Source: RUG708 sp050946535
GTDB taxonomy: Bacteria > Bacillota > Clostridia > Peptostreptococcales > Anaerovoracaceae
Assembly: GCA_050946535.1 (NCBI GenBank)
Contig: JBMNUZ010000004.1
Location: 80,458-144,457 of the forward strand
Reading direction: 5' to 3'
DNA: 64,000 nt
Shown: positions 52,574-61,934 of the stretch, piece by piece
Numbering within the stretch: the stretch's first letter is position 1
Layout: each line of letters starts with the position of its first letter
Position numbers and translations under genes: made by a program
Notes under the pieces: generated by a model
What the model was told of the DNA's origin: nothing
Databases searched by the model: none
What the model saw: only the letters and a program-made list of their open reading frames with translations

Positions 52574-53517
52574 GACTTTTTACCTGCCGCTGCGGCGCAC
52601 CAGCCGTCTTCCTCAAGGACCTGAAGTATTTCGAGTCCCGCTTCTCTGAGGCTTTCGAGAACCACATCCCGTTTTTCTGTAATGATGCCTGAAGCGATGA
52701 ATACCCCGCCGTCATTGAGGATGTCAGGAATGCTCCCTGCGATCGACATTATTATTTCCGCCATCAGATTGCCTGCTGCCACGTCTGCCTTTATATCCGT
52801 TCCTTTGGTAACATCACCCTGGAATACGCTTATTATATCTTCCATGTGGTTTTTCGCGGCGTTTTCCTTCGAAGCCCCGACCGCATCAGGGTCGATGTCG
52901 AATGCCGTAATATTTCTGCAGCCAGTCAATCCGGCCGCAATCGAGAGGATGCCTGAACCGCATCCTATATCGAGGAACGAATCATCTTCGTGAAGATACT
53001 GCTCGATCAGGCGTATGCACATTTTCGTGGTGGCATGTGTGCCTGTGCCGAATGCCATGCCGGGATCGATCTCGATGATCTTTTCTCCCGGAGCAGCTTC
53101 ATAGTCCTCCCAGGAAGGCTTGATGACGATGTCGTCGGTAATCTTCGAAGGCTTGAAGTATTTTTTCCACTCATCCTTCCACTCCGAATCGTCGGCGACG
53201 CGCTTCTTTGTGACAAGCCTGCCGCAGCTGCCGTCTGCATCTTCGTCACGGAGCTTCTTCATGAGTCCGTCTATCTTATCCATGTCTTTTACCGAAGCAT
53301 CTTCGTACGGAAAATAAAGGGTGACACAAGCCTCGTGCTCCTCGAGCAGAGCCTCGTCGAAATAATCCCATTCGTATGTTTTCTTTTTCGAGAGCATCTC
53401 CCTTGCCGTCTGTATGTCGTCGACCTCAAACGTCAGATAGCCCTCTTCAGTCAGCAATTCGGCGGCCTTTTCCGCTCCGTCCGAAGAGCAGAATATTTTA
53501 TACTCATAGTATTTCAT
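52570..53517 (-). CDS. prmA: Ribosomal protein L11 methyltransferase
   Basis: 315 aa: N-terminal L11-recognition domain (about 1-125), then SAM domain with IDPGMAFGTGTHATTKMC, FLDIGCGSGILSIAA and AGNLMAEIIMSIAGSIPDIL. It trimethylates L11. The ATG at 53517 follows GGGAG by 7 nt; the frame extension is rejected because it would cross the hairpin after dnaJ. Confidence 0.95.
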   Translation of the reverse strand: MKYYEYKIFCSSDGAEKAAELLTEEGYLTFEVDDIQTAREMLSKKKTYEWDYFDEALLEEHEACVTLYFPYEDASVKDMDKIDGLMKKLRDEDADGSCGRLVTKKRVADDSEWKDEWKKYFKPSKITDDIVIKPSWEDYEAAPGEKIIEIDPGMAFGTGTHATTKMCIRLIEQYLHEDDSFLDIGCGSGILSIAAGLTGCRNITAFDIDPDAVGASKENAAKNHMEDIISVFQGDVTKGTDIKADVAAGNLMAEIIMSIAGSIPDILNDGGVFIASGIITEKRDVVLESLREAGLEILQVLEEDGWCAAAAGKKS

Positions 53518-53538
53518 TGTTTTTCTCCCTGTACTGAA

Positions 53539-53568
53539 AAAGGCCGGCGGTGATACGCCGGTCTTTTG
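53539..53568 (-). terminator. Hairpin between dnaJ and prmA
   Basis: CCGGCG / CGCCGG stem with 6-nt loop, A-run on one side and T-run on the other, so it works in either direction. It probably reduces readthrough from the chaperone genes into prmA. Confidence 0.7.
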
Positions 53569-53594
53569 ATTATACAACACTGAATACTATTCAG

Positions 53595-54818
53595 CTATTT
53601 TCTCTTTTTTCTTTTTTTATTTTTTTCGGAAGGTGCCTCTGCTCTGTCGTCTCCCGTGAAGAGTTCCTTCACCGAATCGAGGAACGACTTCTTTTTCTTG
53701 TACATATCGTCCGTGGAATTGCTGTCGAATTCCTCGAGAAGCTCGATCTGATGCTGTGTAAGATGTGAAGGTACCTCGAGCTGTACTCTGACGAAGAGAT
53801 CGCCGATGCTTCCCGTGTTAGGAGATCTGACGCCCTTGCCTCTGAGTCTGAACGTAGTGTCAGGCTGCGTTCCGGCAGGGATCTTGTACTTTACCTTTCC
53901 GTCCATTGTAGGAATGGTGACTTCCGCACCGAGAGCCGCCTGTGTGAACGTAATCGGGAATGTGAGCTCCAGATCCAGTCCGTATCTCTTGAAGAGCTTG
54001 TGAGGACGAACCGTTACTACTACGAACAGATCGCCGCTCGGACCGCCGTTCTTTCCCGGACCGCCCTGGCCTCTTACGCTTACGACAGCCTGGTCGTCAA
54101 TGCCTGCAGGTATAGATACCTCGATGATGACGTCCTTTCTCACCTGGCCGGTGCCACCGCACTTAGGACAAGGCTTGTCGATAACCTGACCCGTGCCTCC
54201 GCATCTCGAACATGTAGTGACATTTGCCATCATGCCGAACGGAGTCTGTCTCTGGGTACGGGTCTGGCCTGATCCCTGGCATACAGGGCATACCTTCTTG
54301 GCACCGCCGGGTCCCACGCCCGTCCCGTTGCAGTCAGGACACGGAACGTGTTTCTTGAGCTTGATCTTTTTCTTCGTGCCGAAGAACGCTTCGTCGAAGC
54401 TGATCGTAACGCGCGCCTGCATATCCTGCCCCTTCTGAGGAGCATTAGGATTGGTGCGCTGACGGCCGAAGCCTCCGAAACCACTTCCGCCGCCGAAACC
54501 GCCGCCGAACATGTTGAATATGTCGCCGAACATGTCGTCGAAGCTCGTTGAGTTGAATCCAGCACCGCCTGCACCGAAGCCGGAATTCGGATCGACTCCT
54601 GCGAATCCGAATCTGTCGTATTTCTCTTTCTTTTCAGGGTCTGAAAGTACACTATATGCTTCGTTTACTTCTTTGAACTTTTCTTCTGCTTCCTTGTCAC
54701 CCGGATTTCTGTCCGGATGGTACTTCATCGCCTGTTTTCTGAAAGCACTCTTTATTTCCGAATCTGAAGCGCCCTTCTGCAGGCCGAGCACCTCATAATA
54801 ATCTCTTTTTGCTGCCAT
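53595..54818 (-). CDS. dnaJ: Chaperone DnaJ
   Basis: 407 aa: J domain (1-70) with MKYHPDRNPGD, Gly/Phe-rich linker (about 75-120), four CxxCxGxG zinc motifs (CPDCNGTG, CPVCQGSG, CSRCGGTG, CPKCGGTG), C-terminal substrate domain, and an unusually basic tail ending NKKRKKRK. Co-chaperone of DnaK. 110 nt separate it from dnaK, with a hairpin at 54857-54888. Confidence 0.97.
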   Translation of the reverse strand: MAAKRDYYEVLGLQKGASDSEIKSAFRKQAMKYHPDRNPGDKEAEEKFKEVNEAYSVLSDPEKKEKYDRFGFAGVDPNSGFGAGGAGFNSTSFDDMFGDIFNMFGGGFGGGSGFGGFGRQRTNPNAPQKGQDMQARVTISFDEAFFGTKKKIKLKKHVPCPDCNGTGVGPGGAKKVCPVCQGSGQTRTQRQTPFGMMANVTTCSRCGGTGQVIDKPCPKCGGTGQVRKDVIIEVSIPAGIDDQAVVSVRGQGGPGKNGGPSGDLFVVVTVRPHKLFKRYGLDLELTFPITFTQAALGAEVTIPTMDGKVKYKIPAGTQPDTTFRLRGKGVRSPNTGSIGDLFVRVQLEVPSHLTQHQIELLEEFDSNSTDDMYKKKKSFLDSVKELFTGDDRAEAPSEKNKKRKKRK

Positions 54819-54856
54819 CTGTTAAACCTCCGGACAAACCAGTTCTCCATTCAAAC

Positions 54857-54888
54857 AGGACACTCCGGCATTTCTGGGGGAGTGTCCT
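54857..54888 (-). promoter_or_regulatory. Hairpin between dnaK and dnaJ
   Basis: 10-bp stem AGGACACTCC / GGAGTGTCCT with a 12-nt loop and no T-run on the minus strand. More likely an mRNA processing or stability element than a full terminator. Confidence 0.6.
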
Positions 54889-54929
54889 GATTTCTACATT
54901 ATATAATTTATGGCCGTCACAGAACAGGA

Positions 54930-56846
54930 TTATTTGTTGTTGTCGTCGTCTACAACTTCGTAATCAGCGTCTACGACATTGTCGCGGCTGTTGTCAGAAG
55001 TCTGCTGGCTGCTGCCTGCATTAGCCTGTCCGCCCGTAGGATCGAATCCTGCTGCTCCTGCGCCTGCCGCACCTGCACCTGCACCTGCTCCTGTTGAGCC
55101 TGAAGCCTGCGCGTTCTGGTAGAGGATCTGTGAAAGCTGCTGGAACTCTGTCTGGAGAGCATCAGTCTTAGCCTTTATGTCATCGATGTTGTCGCCCTTG
55201 AGAGCTTCGGCAAGAGCTTCCTTGGCTGCCTTTACCTTTGCAAGTGCTGCCGAATCAGCCTTGTCGCCGATGTCGTCGATAGTCTTGTCGGTCTCATATA
55301 CGAGAGCTTCTGCGTTGTTTCTGATCTCAACGCCTTCTTTTCTCTTCTTATCTTCTTCAGCGTACATCTCAGCTTCTTTGATCTTCTGGTTGATTTCCTC
55401 TTCAGAGAGCTTGTTGGATGAGCTGATTGTGATCTTCTGTTCCTTGCCTGTTCCGAGATCCTTCGCGCTTACGTTTACGATACCGTTTGCATCGATATCG
55501 AAAGTAACCTCGATCTGAGGAACACCTCTTCTTGCAGGAGGAATACCTGAGAGCTGGAATCTTCCGAGCGTAACGTTGTGGTCTGCCATTTCGCTTTCGC
55601 CCTGCATTACGTGAATATCTACAGCCGTCTGGTTATCAGCCGCAGTCGAGAAGATCTGGCTCTTCTTCGTAGGAATGGTCGTATTTCTCTCGATCAGCTT
55701 TGTAGCTACGCCGCCGAGAGTCTCGATTGAGAGTGAAAGCGGAGTAACATCGAGGAGAAGTACGTCATTTACTTCACCAGTAAGTACGCCGGCCTGAATT
55801 GCTGCACCGATCGCTACGCACTCGTCCGGGTTGATGCCCTTGAACGGATCCTTGCCCGTAACTTCCTTTACTGCAGCCTGTACTGCAGGAATTCTGGTAG
55901 AACCACCGACGAGGATTACTCTTTCGATGTCGTTCATGGTTACGTTAGCGTCCGCCATAGCCTTCTTCATAGGTTCTATCGTACGCTGAACGAGGTCTGA
56001 AGTGAGCTGATCGAACTTGGCTCTTGTGATATCCATGTCGAGATGGAGAGGACCGTCTGCGTTTACAGTGATGAACGGCAGGTTGATGTTCGCTGTCTGC
56101 GATGATGACAGTTCTTTCTTAGCCTTCTCTGCTGCTTCCTTCAGTCTCTGGAGAGCCATCTTATCCTGTCTGAGGTCGATGCCGTGCTCGTTCTGGAAGC
56201 TGTCGGCGATGAAGTTCATCAGTGCCTGGTCGAAGTCGTCGCCGCCGAGGTGTGTATCGCCGTTTGTAGCGAGTACTTCGAATACGCCGTCGCCGAGTTC
56301 AAGGATCGATACATCGAATGTACCGCCGCCGAGGTCGTATACGAGAACCTTGTGCTGGCTGCCGTCCTCTTTGTCGAGACCGTATGCAAGAGCAGCCGCC
56401 GTAGGCTCGTTTATTATACGCTTAACGTCGAGTCCTGCGATTTTGCCGGCATCTTTGGTAGCCTGCTTCTGGCTGTCTGTAAAGTATGCAGGAACTGTGA
56501 TTACAGCTTCTGTAACCTTGCTTCCGAGATAAGATTCAGCGTCAGTCTTCAGCTTCGTCAGGATCATCGCTGAAATGTCCTGCGGAGTATATGTTTTACC
56601 GTCGATTGTAACCTTGTGATCGGTACCCATGTATCTCTTGATAGAAGAAATCGTTCTGTCAGGGTTTGTGATGGCCTGACGCTTAGCAGTTTCTCCTACG
56701 AGTCTTTCGCCGTTCTTGGTAAAGCCTACAACCGACGGAGTAGTTCTGTTACCTTCTGCGTTGGCGATTACGGTAGGCTCTCCGCCTTCCAATACTGCCA
56801 CGCATGAATTTGTAGTTCCAAGGTCAATTCCTATAACTTTTCCCAT
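54930..56846 (-). CDS. dnaK: Chaperone DnaK (Hsp70)
   Basis: 638 aa: ATPase domain (GIDLGTTNSCVAVLEGG, VYDLGGGTFDVSILELGDG, VGGSTRIPAVQ), linker LLLDVTPLSL, substrate domain, lid, and a Gly/Ala-rich tail ending VVDADYEVVDDD. Folds and protects proteins. The ATG at 56846 has AGGAGG 8 nt upstream. Regulated by HrcA/CIRCE as part of the operon. Confidence 0.98.
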   Translation of the reverse strand: MGKVIGIDLGTTNSCVAVLEGGEPTVIANAEGNRTTPSVVGFTKNGERLVGETAKRQAITNPDRTISSIKRYMGTDHKVTIDGKTYTPQDISAMILTKLKTDAESYLGSKVTEAVITVPAYFTDSQKQATKDAGKIAGLDVKRIINEPTAAALAYGLDKEDGSQHKVLVYDLGGGTFDVSILELGDGVFEVLATNGDTHLGGDDFDQALMNFIADSFQNEHGIDLRQDKMALQRLKEAAEKAKKELSSSQTANINLPFITVNADGPLHLDMDITRAKFDQLTSDLVQRTIEPMKKAMADANVTMNDIERVILVGGSTRIPAVQAAVKEVTGKDPFKGINPDECVAIGAAIQAGVLTGEVNDVLLLDVTPLSLSIETLGGVATKLIERNTTIPTKKSQIFSTAADNQTAVDIHVMQGESEMADHNVTLGRFQLSGIPPARRGVPQIEVTFDIDANGIVNVSAKDLGTGKEQKITISSSNKLSEEEINQKIKEAEMYAEEDKKRKEGVEIRNNAEALVYETDKTIDDIGDKADSAALAKVKAAKEALAEALKGDNIDDIKAKTDALQTEFQQLSQILYQNAQASGSTGAGAGAGAAGAGAAGFDPTGGQANAGSSQQTSDNSRDNVVDADYEVVDDDNNK

Positions 56847-56969
56847 TATATTTACCTCCTGGCTCAATGCCATAAATTACAACTATTAATGTATCTATAT
56901 TAATGAATACACCGATTTACTTGTGAGTGTATTTTTTGCTGTAAAATCAGCGGCTTCCGGGGCCTGCGG

Positions 56970-57599
56970 CTACTTTGCCACCTTGACCATCGAAGGCCTT
57001 ATGACTTTGCCGTTAAGTGTATACCCCTTCTGCATGTCCTCAATCACAATGCCGCTTTCATAATCAGGATTATCCTCGGCCATGACCGCATTGTGGAAAT
57101 TCGGGTCGAACTCCTTGTCCTTGGCCTCGATTTCAGCAATGTTGTTCTTTTCGAGAACACCCTTCATCTGTTTGTATATCTTTTCGACGCCTTCGACAAA
57201 TTTCTTGTCTTCGCATTCGGCTCCCTGCCTGAGAGCTCGTTCGAAATTATCCATAACCTCGATGATATCGAGAGCTATTTTCTCATTGGCGTACTGATAT
57301 ATATCTGATTTCTCTTTTTCGGTACGGCGTTTGAAATTCTGGAAATCTGCAGCCAGCCTCATGTACTTCTTGTTGAGTTCGCCGTATCTGGCATCGTCTT
57401 CATCTTCTTCATCTGAAGACTCTTCTGAAGACTCTTCATCTGTCTTTTCGGTATCGGCCAATTCTTCTTTTTCTTCCTTTCCCGGATTCTTTTTCCCGGC
57501 ATCATCTCCGCCAGCAGCAGCGTCATCCTCCGCGGCTTTAGCCTCTTCGTTTTCGGCTTCGCTGCTTTCGCTATTCTTCTTCATCTCTTCTTTCGTCAT
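56970..57599 (-). CDS. grpE: Nucleotide exchange factor GrpE
   Basis: 209 aa: long acidic Glu/Asp/Ala/Ser tail (1-70), coiled helix (YMRLAADFQNFKRRTEKE), and beta domain with DPNFHNAVMAEDNPDYESG and LNGKVIRPSMVKVAK. The acidic tail is longer than usual. The start lies 28 nt inside hrcA with AAGGAG 6 nt before the ATG. Confidence 0.96.
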   Translation of the reverse strand: MTKEEMKKNSESSEAENEEAKAAEDDAAAGGDDAGKKNPGKEEKEELADTEKTDEESSEESSDEEDEDDARYGELNKKYMRLAADFQNFKRRTEKEKSDIYQYANEKIALDIIEVMDNFERALRQGAECEDKKFVEGVEKIYKQMKGVLEKNNIAEIEAKDKEFDPNFHNAVMAEDNPDYESGIVIEDMQKGYTLNGKVIRPSMVKVAK

Positions 57600-58635
57600 T
57601 TTCGTCTCCTTCCGACAGCCTGAAAGCTTTATCCAGATTTTCTGTCAGATATTCAATAACTGATGTTATCTCGCTGTATCTCATTCTTGTCGGACCTACA
57701 ACGCCAAGTTTGCCTACCGGCTTTCCGTTGACACTGTACGTCGCAGTAATAAGACTGCAATCCTTGAGTTCTTCAGGGTCGTTTTCATCACCTATCGTGA
57801 TTATCACGCCGCTGTCCCTGTCGACGATCAGCTTTGTAAGAGCCTGCTTGTGTCCGACCATGTCCATGAAGCTCTTCGCTCTGTTGAGGTCTGTATATTC
57901 CGGAATCGAGAAGATATTCTCAAGACCGTTGATATAGAGGTCAACGTCGAGCATGTTTTCAACCGTGTTCCTGAACGATGGCTCGATTTCCTTCGCAAGT
58001 CTGCTCAGAGGCGCTGCTTCGCGCTGAATGTCATCTATGATGTCTACCGCGAGCATACTGTTGATCGATCTGCCTTTGTAATTTTTAGTCAATATCTTCG
58101 AAAGCAGCTCAAGCGACTTTTTATCGTATGACGAGCGCATCTTTATCGCTGTGTTCATCACACGGTCGTTTTCAGCTACTATCATAAGCACAGCTGTATG
58201 TTCGTCTACCGGCAGGACGTTTATATACTTAAGAGCGTTTTCGTCCTGAGTAGGAGTAACAGCGAACGAAGTGAGCTTCGTCAGCTGTGCCAGAAGTTCG
58301 GAGGCGTGGCTTAGAGTCTTATCAAGCTCCACAACCTTGGAAACGAGCTGTTCCGAGATTGCCCTCTTTTCAGGTTCCGGTATAACATATTTGTCCATCA
58401 AGGAATTTACGTATAATCTGTAAGCCTTGTCAGACGGAACCCTTCCTGCCGAAGTATGTGGATGCGTCAGGTAACCCATTTCTTCTAGATCCGACATCTC
58501 GTTCCGGATTGTCGCAGCGCTGGCTCCGATATCGTGTTTTTTGGAGAGCGTCCGCGATCCGACCGGTTCGGCAGAATGGATAAAATCTCCGACTATGGCT
58601 TGCAGAATTTTAAGTTTTCTTTCTGTAAGATCCAT
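57571..58635 (-). CDS. hrcA: Heat-inducible transcription repressor HrcA
   Basis: 354 aa: N-terminal winged helix (VGSRTLSKKHDIGASAATIRNEMSDLEEMGYL), then the HrcA core with GRVPSDKAYRLYV and the GAF-like domain. Binds CIRCE and represses the operon; GroEL normally assists it. The ATG at 58635 has AGGG upstream; the alternative ATG at 58665 lies inside the CIRCE palindrome and is rejected. Confidence 0.97.
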   Translation of the reverse strand: MDLTERKLKILQAIVGDFIHSAEPVGSRTLSKKHDIGASAATIRNEMSDLEEMGYLTHPHTSAGRVPSDKAYRLYVNSLMDKYVIPEPEKRAISEQLVSKVVELDKTLSHASELLAQLTKLTSFAVTPTQDENALKYINVLPVDEHTAVLMIVAENDRVMNTAIKMRSSYDKKSLELLSKILTKNYKGRSINSMLAVDIIDDIQREAAPLSRLAKEIEPSFRNTVENMLDVDLYINGLENIFSIPEYTDLNRAKSFMDMVGHKQALTKLIVDRDSGVIITIGDENDPEELKDCSLITATYSVNGKPVGKLGVVGPTRMRYSEITSVIEYLTENLDKAFRLSEGDENDERRDEEE

Positions 58636-58654
58636 ATTATCACCCTCTGCTTTG

Positions 58655-58681
58655 TTAGCACTCATACCAATTGAGTGCTAA
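58655..58681. promoter_or_regulatory. CIRCE operator of the hrcA operon
   Basis: Perfect TTAGCACTC-N9-GAGTGCTAA (arms 58655-58663 and 58673-58681), just downstream of the promoter. This is the known HrcA binding site. Confidence 0.98.
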
Positions 58682-58690
58682 CCTGTATTT

Positions 58691-58719
58691 AATATACCCC
58701 TACATGGGCATAAAGTCAA
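58691..58719 (-). promoter_or_regulatory. Promoter of the hrcA-grpE-dnaK-dnaJ operon
   Basis: Minus strand -35 TTGACT (58714-58719), 17-nt spacer, -10 TATATT (58691-58696). Transcription starts at or just before CIRCE. Confidence 0.85.
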
Positions 58720-58740
58720 CAAAATATAGAAATATATTTT

Positions 58741-58768
58741 AAACGAAAATACCCGGACATTCCGGATA
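58741..58768 (-). terminator. Probable terminator of ilvBN
   Basis: Minus-strand stem TATCCGGA / TCCGGGTA (one wobble) with loop ATG followed by TTTTCGTTT, about 300 nt past the ilvN stop. Between them (58769-59063) I see no gene, only alternative GCCTGA / TCAGGC pairings near 58865-58905. Confidence 0.55.
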
Positions 58769-59063
58769 CGTTCGGTTCAGAGCAGGCAGGCCGTCAGCAG
58801 CAGCTTGTCTGTCATGAAGAAACATACCCGTTAAGCCCGGGGTTCATAACATATTATTCTTTTATCCAGGGCCTGAATCTATTGCCTGAGCAATATTTCA
58901 GGCTCCTGCCGGTGCCGTACCGAAAGCTTTTGCACAATCGTAACGCAAGCCTTTGCGCAGCCGTACTGCCCTGCGAACGATACGCGGCCGGACCTCATCG
59001 GCAGATTCTCTGAAACGTACTCTGATTCATTAAATCTGCTGCTTCACGCCGTCTCACGGACGA

Positions 59064-59552
59064 TCAGCCGAGCGAGCTGCTTCCTTTCTGGAGCGCTGCC
59101 ATTCCCGTACGCGCCATTTCCTTTATTCCGTAAGGGCGGAGTAAATCGAGCATGAGGTCAATCTGTTCCGGCGCGGCGCATATCTCTATCGTCACTGTGG
59201 TCGCAGAAATATCGGCGATATGTGCTCCCATGATCTCGACAAGATCTTTTATCTCGCCTCTCGTCTTCGTAGTTATGCCTATTTTGAAAAGCGCAAGCTC
59301 TCTTCCGACGAGTTCGCTCGGATTAAGTCTTCTTACCTTTATAACCTGGACCATTTTGTTGAGCTGTTTTTCGACCTGCTCCATCACACTGTTGCCGCTG
59401 TCGACGATCATCGTGATTCGCGAAACGCTCTTGTCATCCGTCTCGCCTACCGAAAGCGTTTCGATATTGAATCCTCTTCTGGAAAACAGACCAGTGATTT
59501 TATTTAAAACTCCGTACTGGTTTTCTACCAGCACTGATATTACCTGTTTCAT
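59064..59552 (-). CDS. ilvN: Acetolactate synthase small (regulatory) subunit
   Basis: 162 aa: ACT domain at residues 1-75 (KQVISVLVENQYGVLNKITGLFSRRGFNIETLSVG split over the first strands), then the second ferredoxin-like domain with IKDLVEIMGAHIADIS. It activates and gives valine feedback to IlvB. The ATG at 59552 has AAGGAGG 8 nt upstream; the longer frame to 59669 overlaps ilvB and is rejected. Confidence 0.95.
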   Translation of the reverse strand: MKQVISVLVENQYGVLNKITGLFSRRGFNIETLSVGETDDKSVSRITMIVDSGNSVMEQVEKQLNKMVQVIKVRRLNPSELVGRELALFKIGITTKTRGEIKDLVEIMGAHIADISATTVTIEICAAPEQIDLMLDLLRPYGIKEMARTGMAALQKGSSSLG

Positions 59553-59565
59553 GGATGCCGCCTCC

Positions 59566-61206
59566 TTACTGTGCCATTGTGCTTTCGTCCGCACCGACTC
59601 TGCATTCGAGCAGGAAAGGTCCGTCGTAGTCAAGCATTTCCTTAACGGCTTCCTCCATATCAGCCTCATCGTCGAGAAGCCTGTGCGCTACGCCGTAAGC
59701 GTCGGCAAGCTTGCAGAAATCAGGTGTATTCGGAAGGAATACTGCGTAAGGCCCCTGCGAGAAGTTCTTGCGCTGAAGTTCGTTTACCATTCCGAGCCTG
59801 CTGTTGTTGACGAGCACGATCTTCAGGTCGAGCTTGTTGTCGGCAAGAGTCGAAAGCTCGTTCATCGTCATCTGGAAGCTTCCGTCACCGCACACTACGA
59901 TCGTCTGGCGGTCAGGATCGGCGAATTTGACTCCCATGCCTGCCGGAAGAGCATAGCCCATGGTTCCGAGTCCGCCCGATGTGATGAATTTGCCCTTGTT
60001 GATATCTATGTATTTTGCGGCCCAGATCTGATTCTGTCCTACGTCGGCAACGACATATGCGTCGTCGTCGAGCTGGCGTCCGATTTCAAGCATGAGCTTC
60101 TTAGGGCCTACTGTACCCTTTGATCTGCGCTTCATAGGTCTTACGCGCGATTCGGCGACCTTTTCCTGAACTTCTTTTGTCCAGGCGTCAGCATTGATGT
60201 CTATATCCTCTCTGAGCAGCTTCTTCAGAATGATCTTTACATCGCCGACGATAGGGACCATGGCTTCCATGTTTTTGCCTATTTCCGCCGAGTCTATATC
60301 TATATGAATAGTCTTGCAGTGCTTGACGAGGTTTTCAGGATCCATAACCGCTCTGTCCGCTACTCTGGCACCTACGATAATGAGGGTGTCGGTGTGGTTT
60401 AAAGCGTAGTTCGCAGGCGAATTTCCGAACTGCCCGATCATTCCTATGTTGAGCGGATCGCGCGTAGGGAGCACGCCGAGTCCCATCATAGTAGTGACGA
60501 CAGGAATGTTGTTCTTCTTCGCGAACTCGGCCAGAAGTTCCTCGGCTCCGGAAAGGATTACGCCGCCGCCTGCTATGATAAGCGGTTTCTCCGCACCTGT
60601 TATTTCTCTGGCGATCTTCCTGATCTGCTTGTCATTTCCCTGGATATTCGGTTTGTATCCTCTGATATTTACCTCACCGGGATCGACGTATTCGAATTCG
60701 GCATTCTGCACGTCGCTCGGAACGTCTATAAGGACAGGACCAGGCCTGCCTGTGGAAGCGATGTGGAACGCCTCTCTCATGATGCGCGGAATATCGGCAG
60801 CATCTTTAACCAGATAGCTGTGCTTTACAAAAGGCGCGCACATGCCTGTCGTGTCGACCTCCTGGAATACGTCTTTTCCGAGCTGATTCGTAGGCACCTG
60901 CCCGGTTATGGCTACGATAGGGATACTGTCGAGATAAGCCGTTGCTATGCCTGTGATAAGGTTTGTGGCTCCCGGTCCCGAAGTAACTACACATACTCCC
61001 GGCTTGCCTGTCGTGCGCGCGTAGCCGCTCGCCATATGGCCGGCGTTCTGCTCCTGCCTTACCAGTATGTGTCTGATGGTTCCTTTCTTTTCTTCAATAG
61101 CCAGTTCATCGTAAAACGGACAAATCGTAGCGCCCGGATATCCGAACAAAATATCGACATCCTGCTCGATGAGCCCGTCTACCATGGCTCTTGCTCCAGT
61201 AATCAT
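59566..61206 (-). CDS. ilvB: Acetolactate synthase large subunit
   Basis: 546 aa thiamine-diphosphate enzyme: VDILFGYPGATICPFYDEL with the catalytic Glu in RQEQNAGHMASGYARTTG, FAD-type central domain, and the ThDP motif VCGDGSFQMTMNELSTLADN. First step of branched-chain amino acid synthesis. ilvN follows after 13 nt. Downstream ilvC/ilvD are absent from the window. Confidence 0.96.
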   Translation of the reverse strand: MITGARAMVDGLIEQDVDILFGYPGATICPFYDELAIEEKKGTIRHILVRQEQNAGHMASGYARTTGKPGVCVVTSGPGATNLITGIATAYLDSIPIVAITGQVPTNQLGKDVFQEVDTTGMCAPFVKHSYLVKDAADIPRIMREAFHIASTGRPGPVLIDVPSDVQNAEFEYVDPGEVNIRGYKPNIQGNDKQIRKIAREITGAEKPLIIAGGGVILSGAEELLAEFAKKNNIPVVTTMMGLGVLPTRDPLNIGMIGQFGNSPANYALNHTDTLIIVGARVADRAVMDPENLVKHCKTIHIDIDSAEIGKNMEAMVPIVGDVKIILKKLLREDIDINADAWTKEVQEKVAESRVRPMKRRSKGTVGPKKLMLEIGRQLDDDAYVVADVGQNQIWAAKYIDINKGKFITSGGLGTMGYALPAGMGVKFADPDRQTIVVCGDGSFQMTMNELSTLADNKLDLKIVLVNNSRLGMVNELQRKNFSQGPYAVFLPNTPDFCKLADAYGVAHRLLDDEADMEEAVKEMLDYDGPFLLECRVGADESTMAQ

Positions 61207-61293
61207 ATATAATACCTCTTTATACTTTTTAATACTTTTTGCTGCAGTCTGATCGCGGGTAGTATGCTCCCGTTTTTTTGTGATAATAACTCT

Positions 61294-61321
61294 ATTCTAC
61301 CTTTGTATCCTGTTTTGTCAA
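61294..61321 (-). promoter_or_regulatory. Promoter of ilvBN
   Basis: Minus strand -35 TTGACA (61316-61321), 16-nt spacer, -10 TAGAAT (61294-61299). The leader is only about 80 nt with a small CGGG / CCCG hairpin; no T-box or leader peptide is seen. Confidence 0.75.
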
Positions 61322-61401
61322 TAGCGTGCAGAATCAACTCTTCAGGCATTATGTATACATAGTCTGAGCCCCCTCGTCCGCTCCGCGGACAGACGGCCGC
61401 C

Positions 61402-61540
61402 GCGCCGCAATGCAGCAAATTAGTAATTACAACTCCGTTATTGTATCCGCATCACAGCTAACCGGCCGCGGCGCCGTAATGCAACAAATTATTCACTACA
61501 CCTCCGTTATTGTATCAGCCTCACAAACAGCTGCCTGGCT
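61402..61540. repeat. Two-copy 69-bp direct repeat
   Basis: Copies start at about 61402 and 61471 with period 69; the segment CTCCGTTATTGTATC is identical in both. 69 is a multiple of three and both copies share a plus-strand frame (see finding). It lies between the ilvB promoter and a minus-strand terminator. Confidence 0.8.
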
Positions 61541-61553
61541 GCGGCCGGAACGC

Positions 61554-61597
61554 AAAAAGGGAGCAGCGCTGTGGTCTGCTCCACATACACTGCTCCC
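61554..61597 (-). terminator. Terminator of the GntR-ABC operon
   Basis: GGGAGCAG / CTGCTCCC arms around an inner TGTGG / CCACA stem, then TTTTTG on the minus strand. About 310 nt past the permease stop. The sequence from 61600 to 61780 shows no gene. Confidence 0.75.
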
Positions 61598-61780
61598 TCT
61601 GTGATTCTGATTCACCCCTGCCTTGCCGCCTTTAACGAGCCTTCCATTTCTGTCCCGCCGGCTGTCCGCATTTATTTATTACTGTAAGTATAATTCCGCT
61701 TCCATTGTATTTCCATATGCGCCAGCTCTGCCCGGCCTGTTCCTCACCCTGCCGGCCTGTATTCAGCTCCGGCCGGAGTC

Positions 61781-61934
61781 AGGTGCCTGCTGAGGTCCAG
61801 GTGTCTGCCGAGGTTCAGGCGTCTGCTGGGGTTCAGGCGTCTGCCGGGGTTCAGGCGTCTGCCGGGGTTTGATGTAAGTCGAGATTCAGACGTCTGCCGA
61901 AGTTTAATGTCAGTCGAGATTCAGACGTCTGTCC
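61781..61934. repeat. 18-bp and 35-bp tandem repeats across a stop codon
   Basis: Five consecutive 18-bp units like AGGCGTCTGCCGGGGTTC (61781-61870), then two 35-bp units (from 61871 and 61906) that combine a diverged 17-bp piece and the 18-bp piece. The last 35-bp unit encodes the final residues RRLNLD and the stop of the permease gene. Confidence 0.9.
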
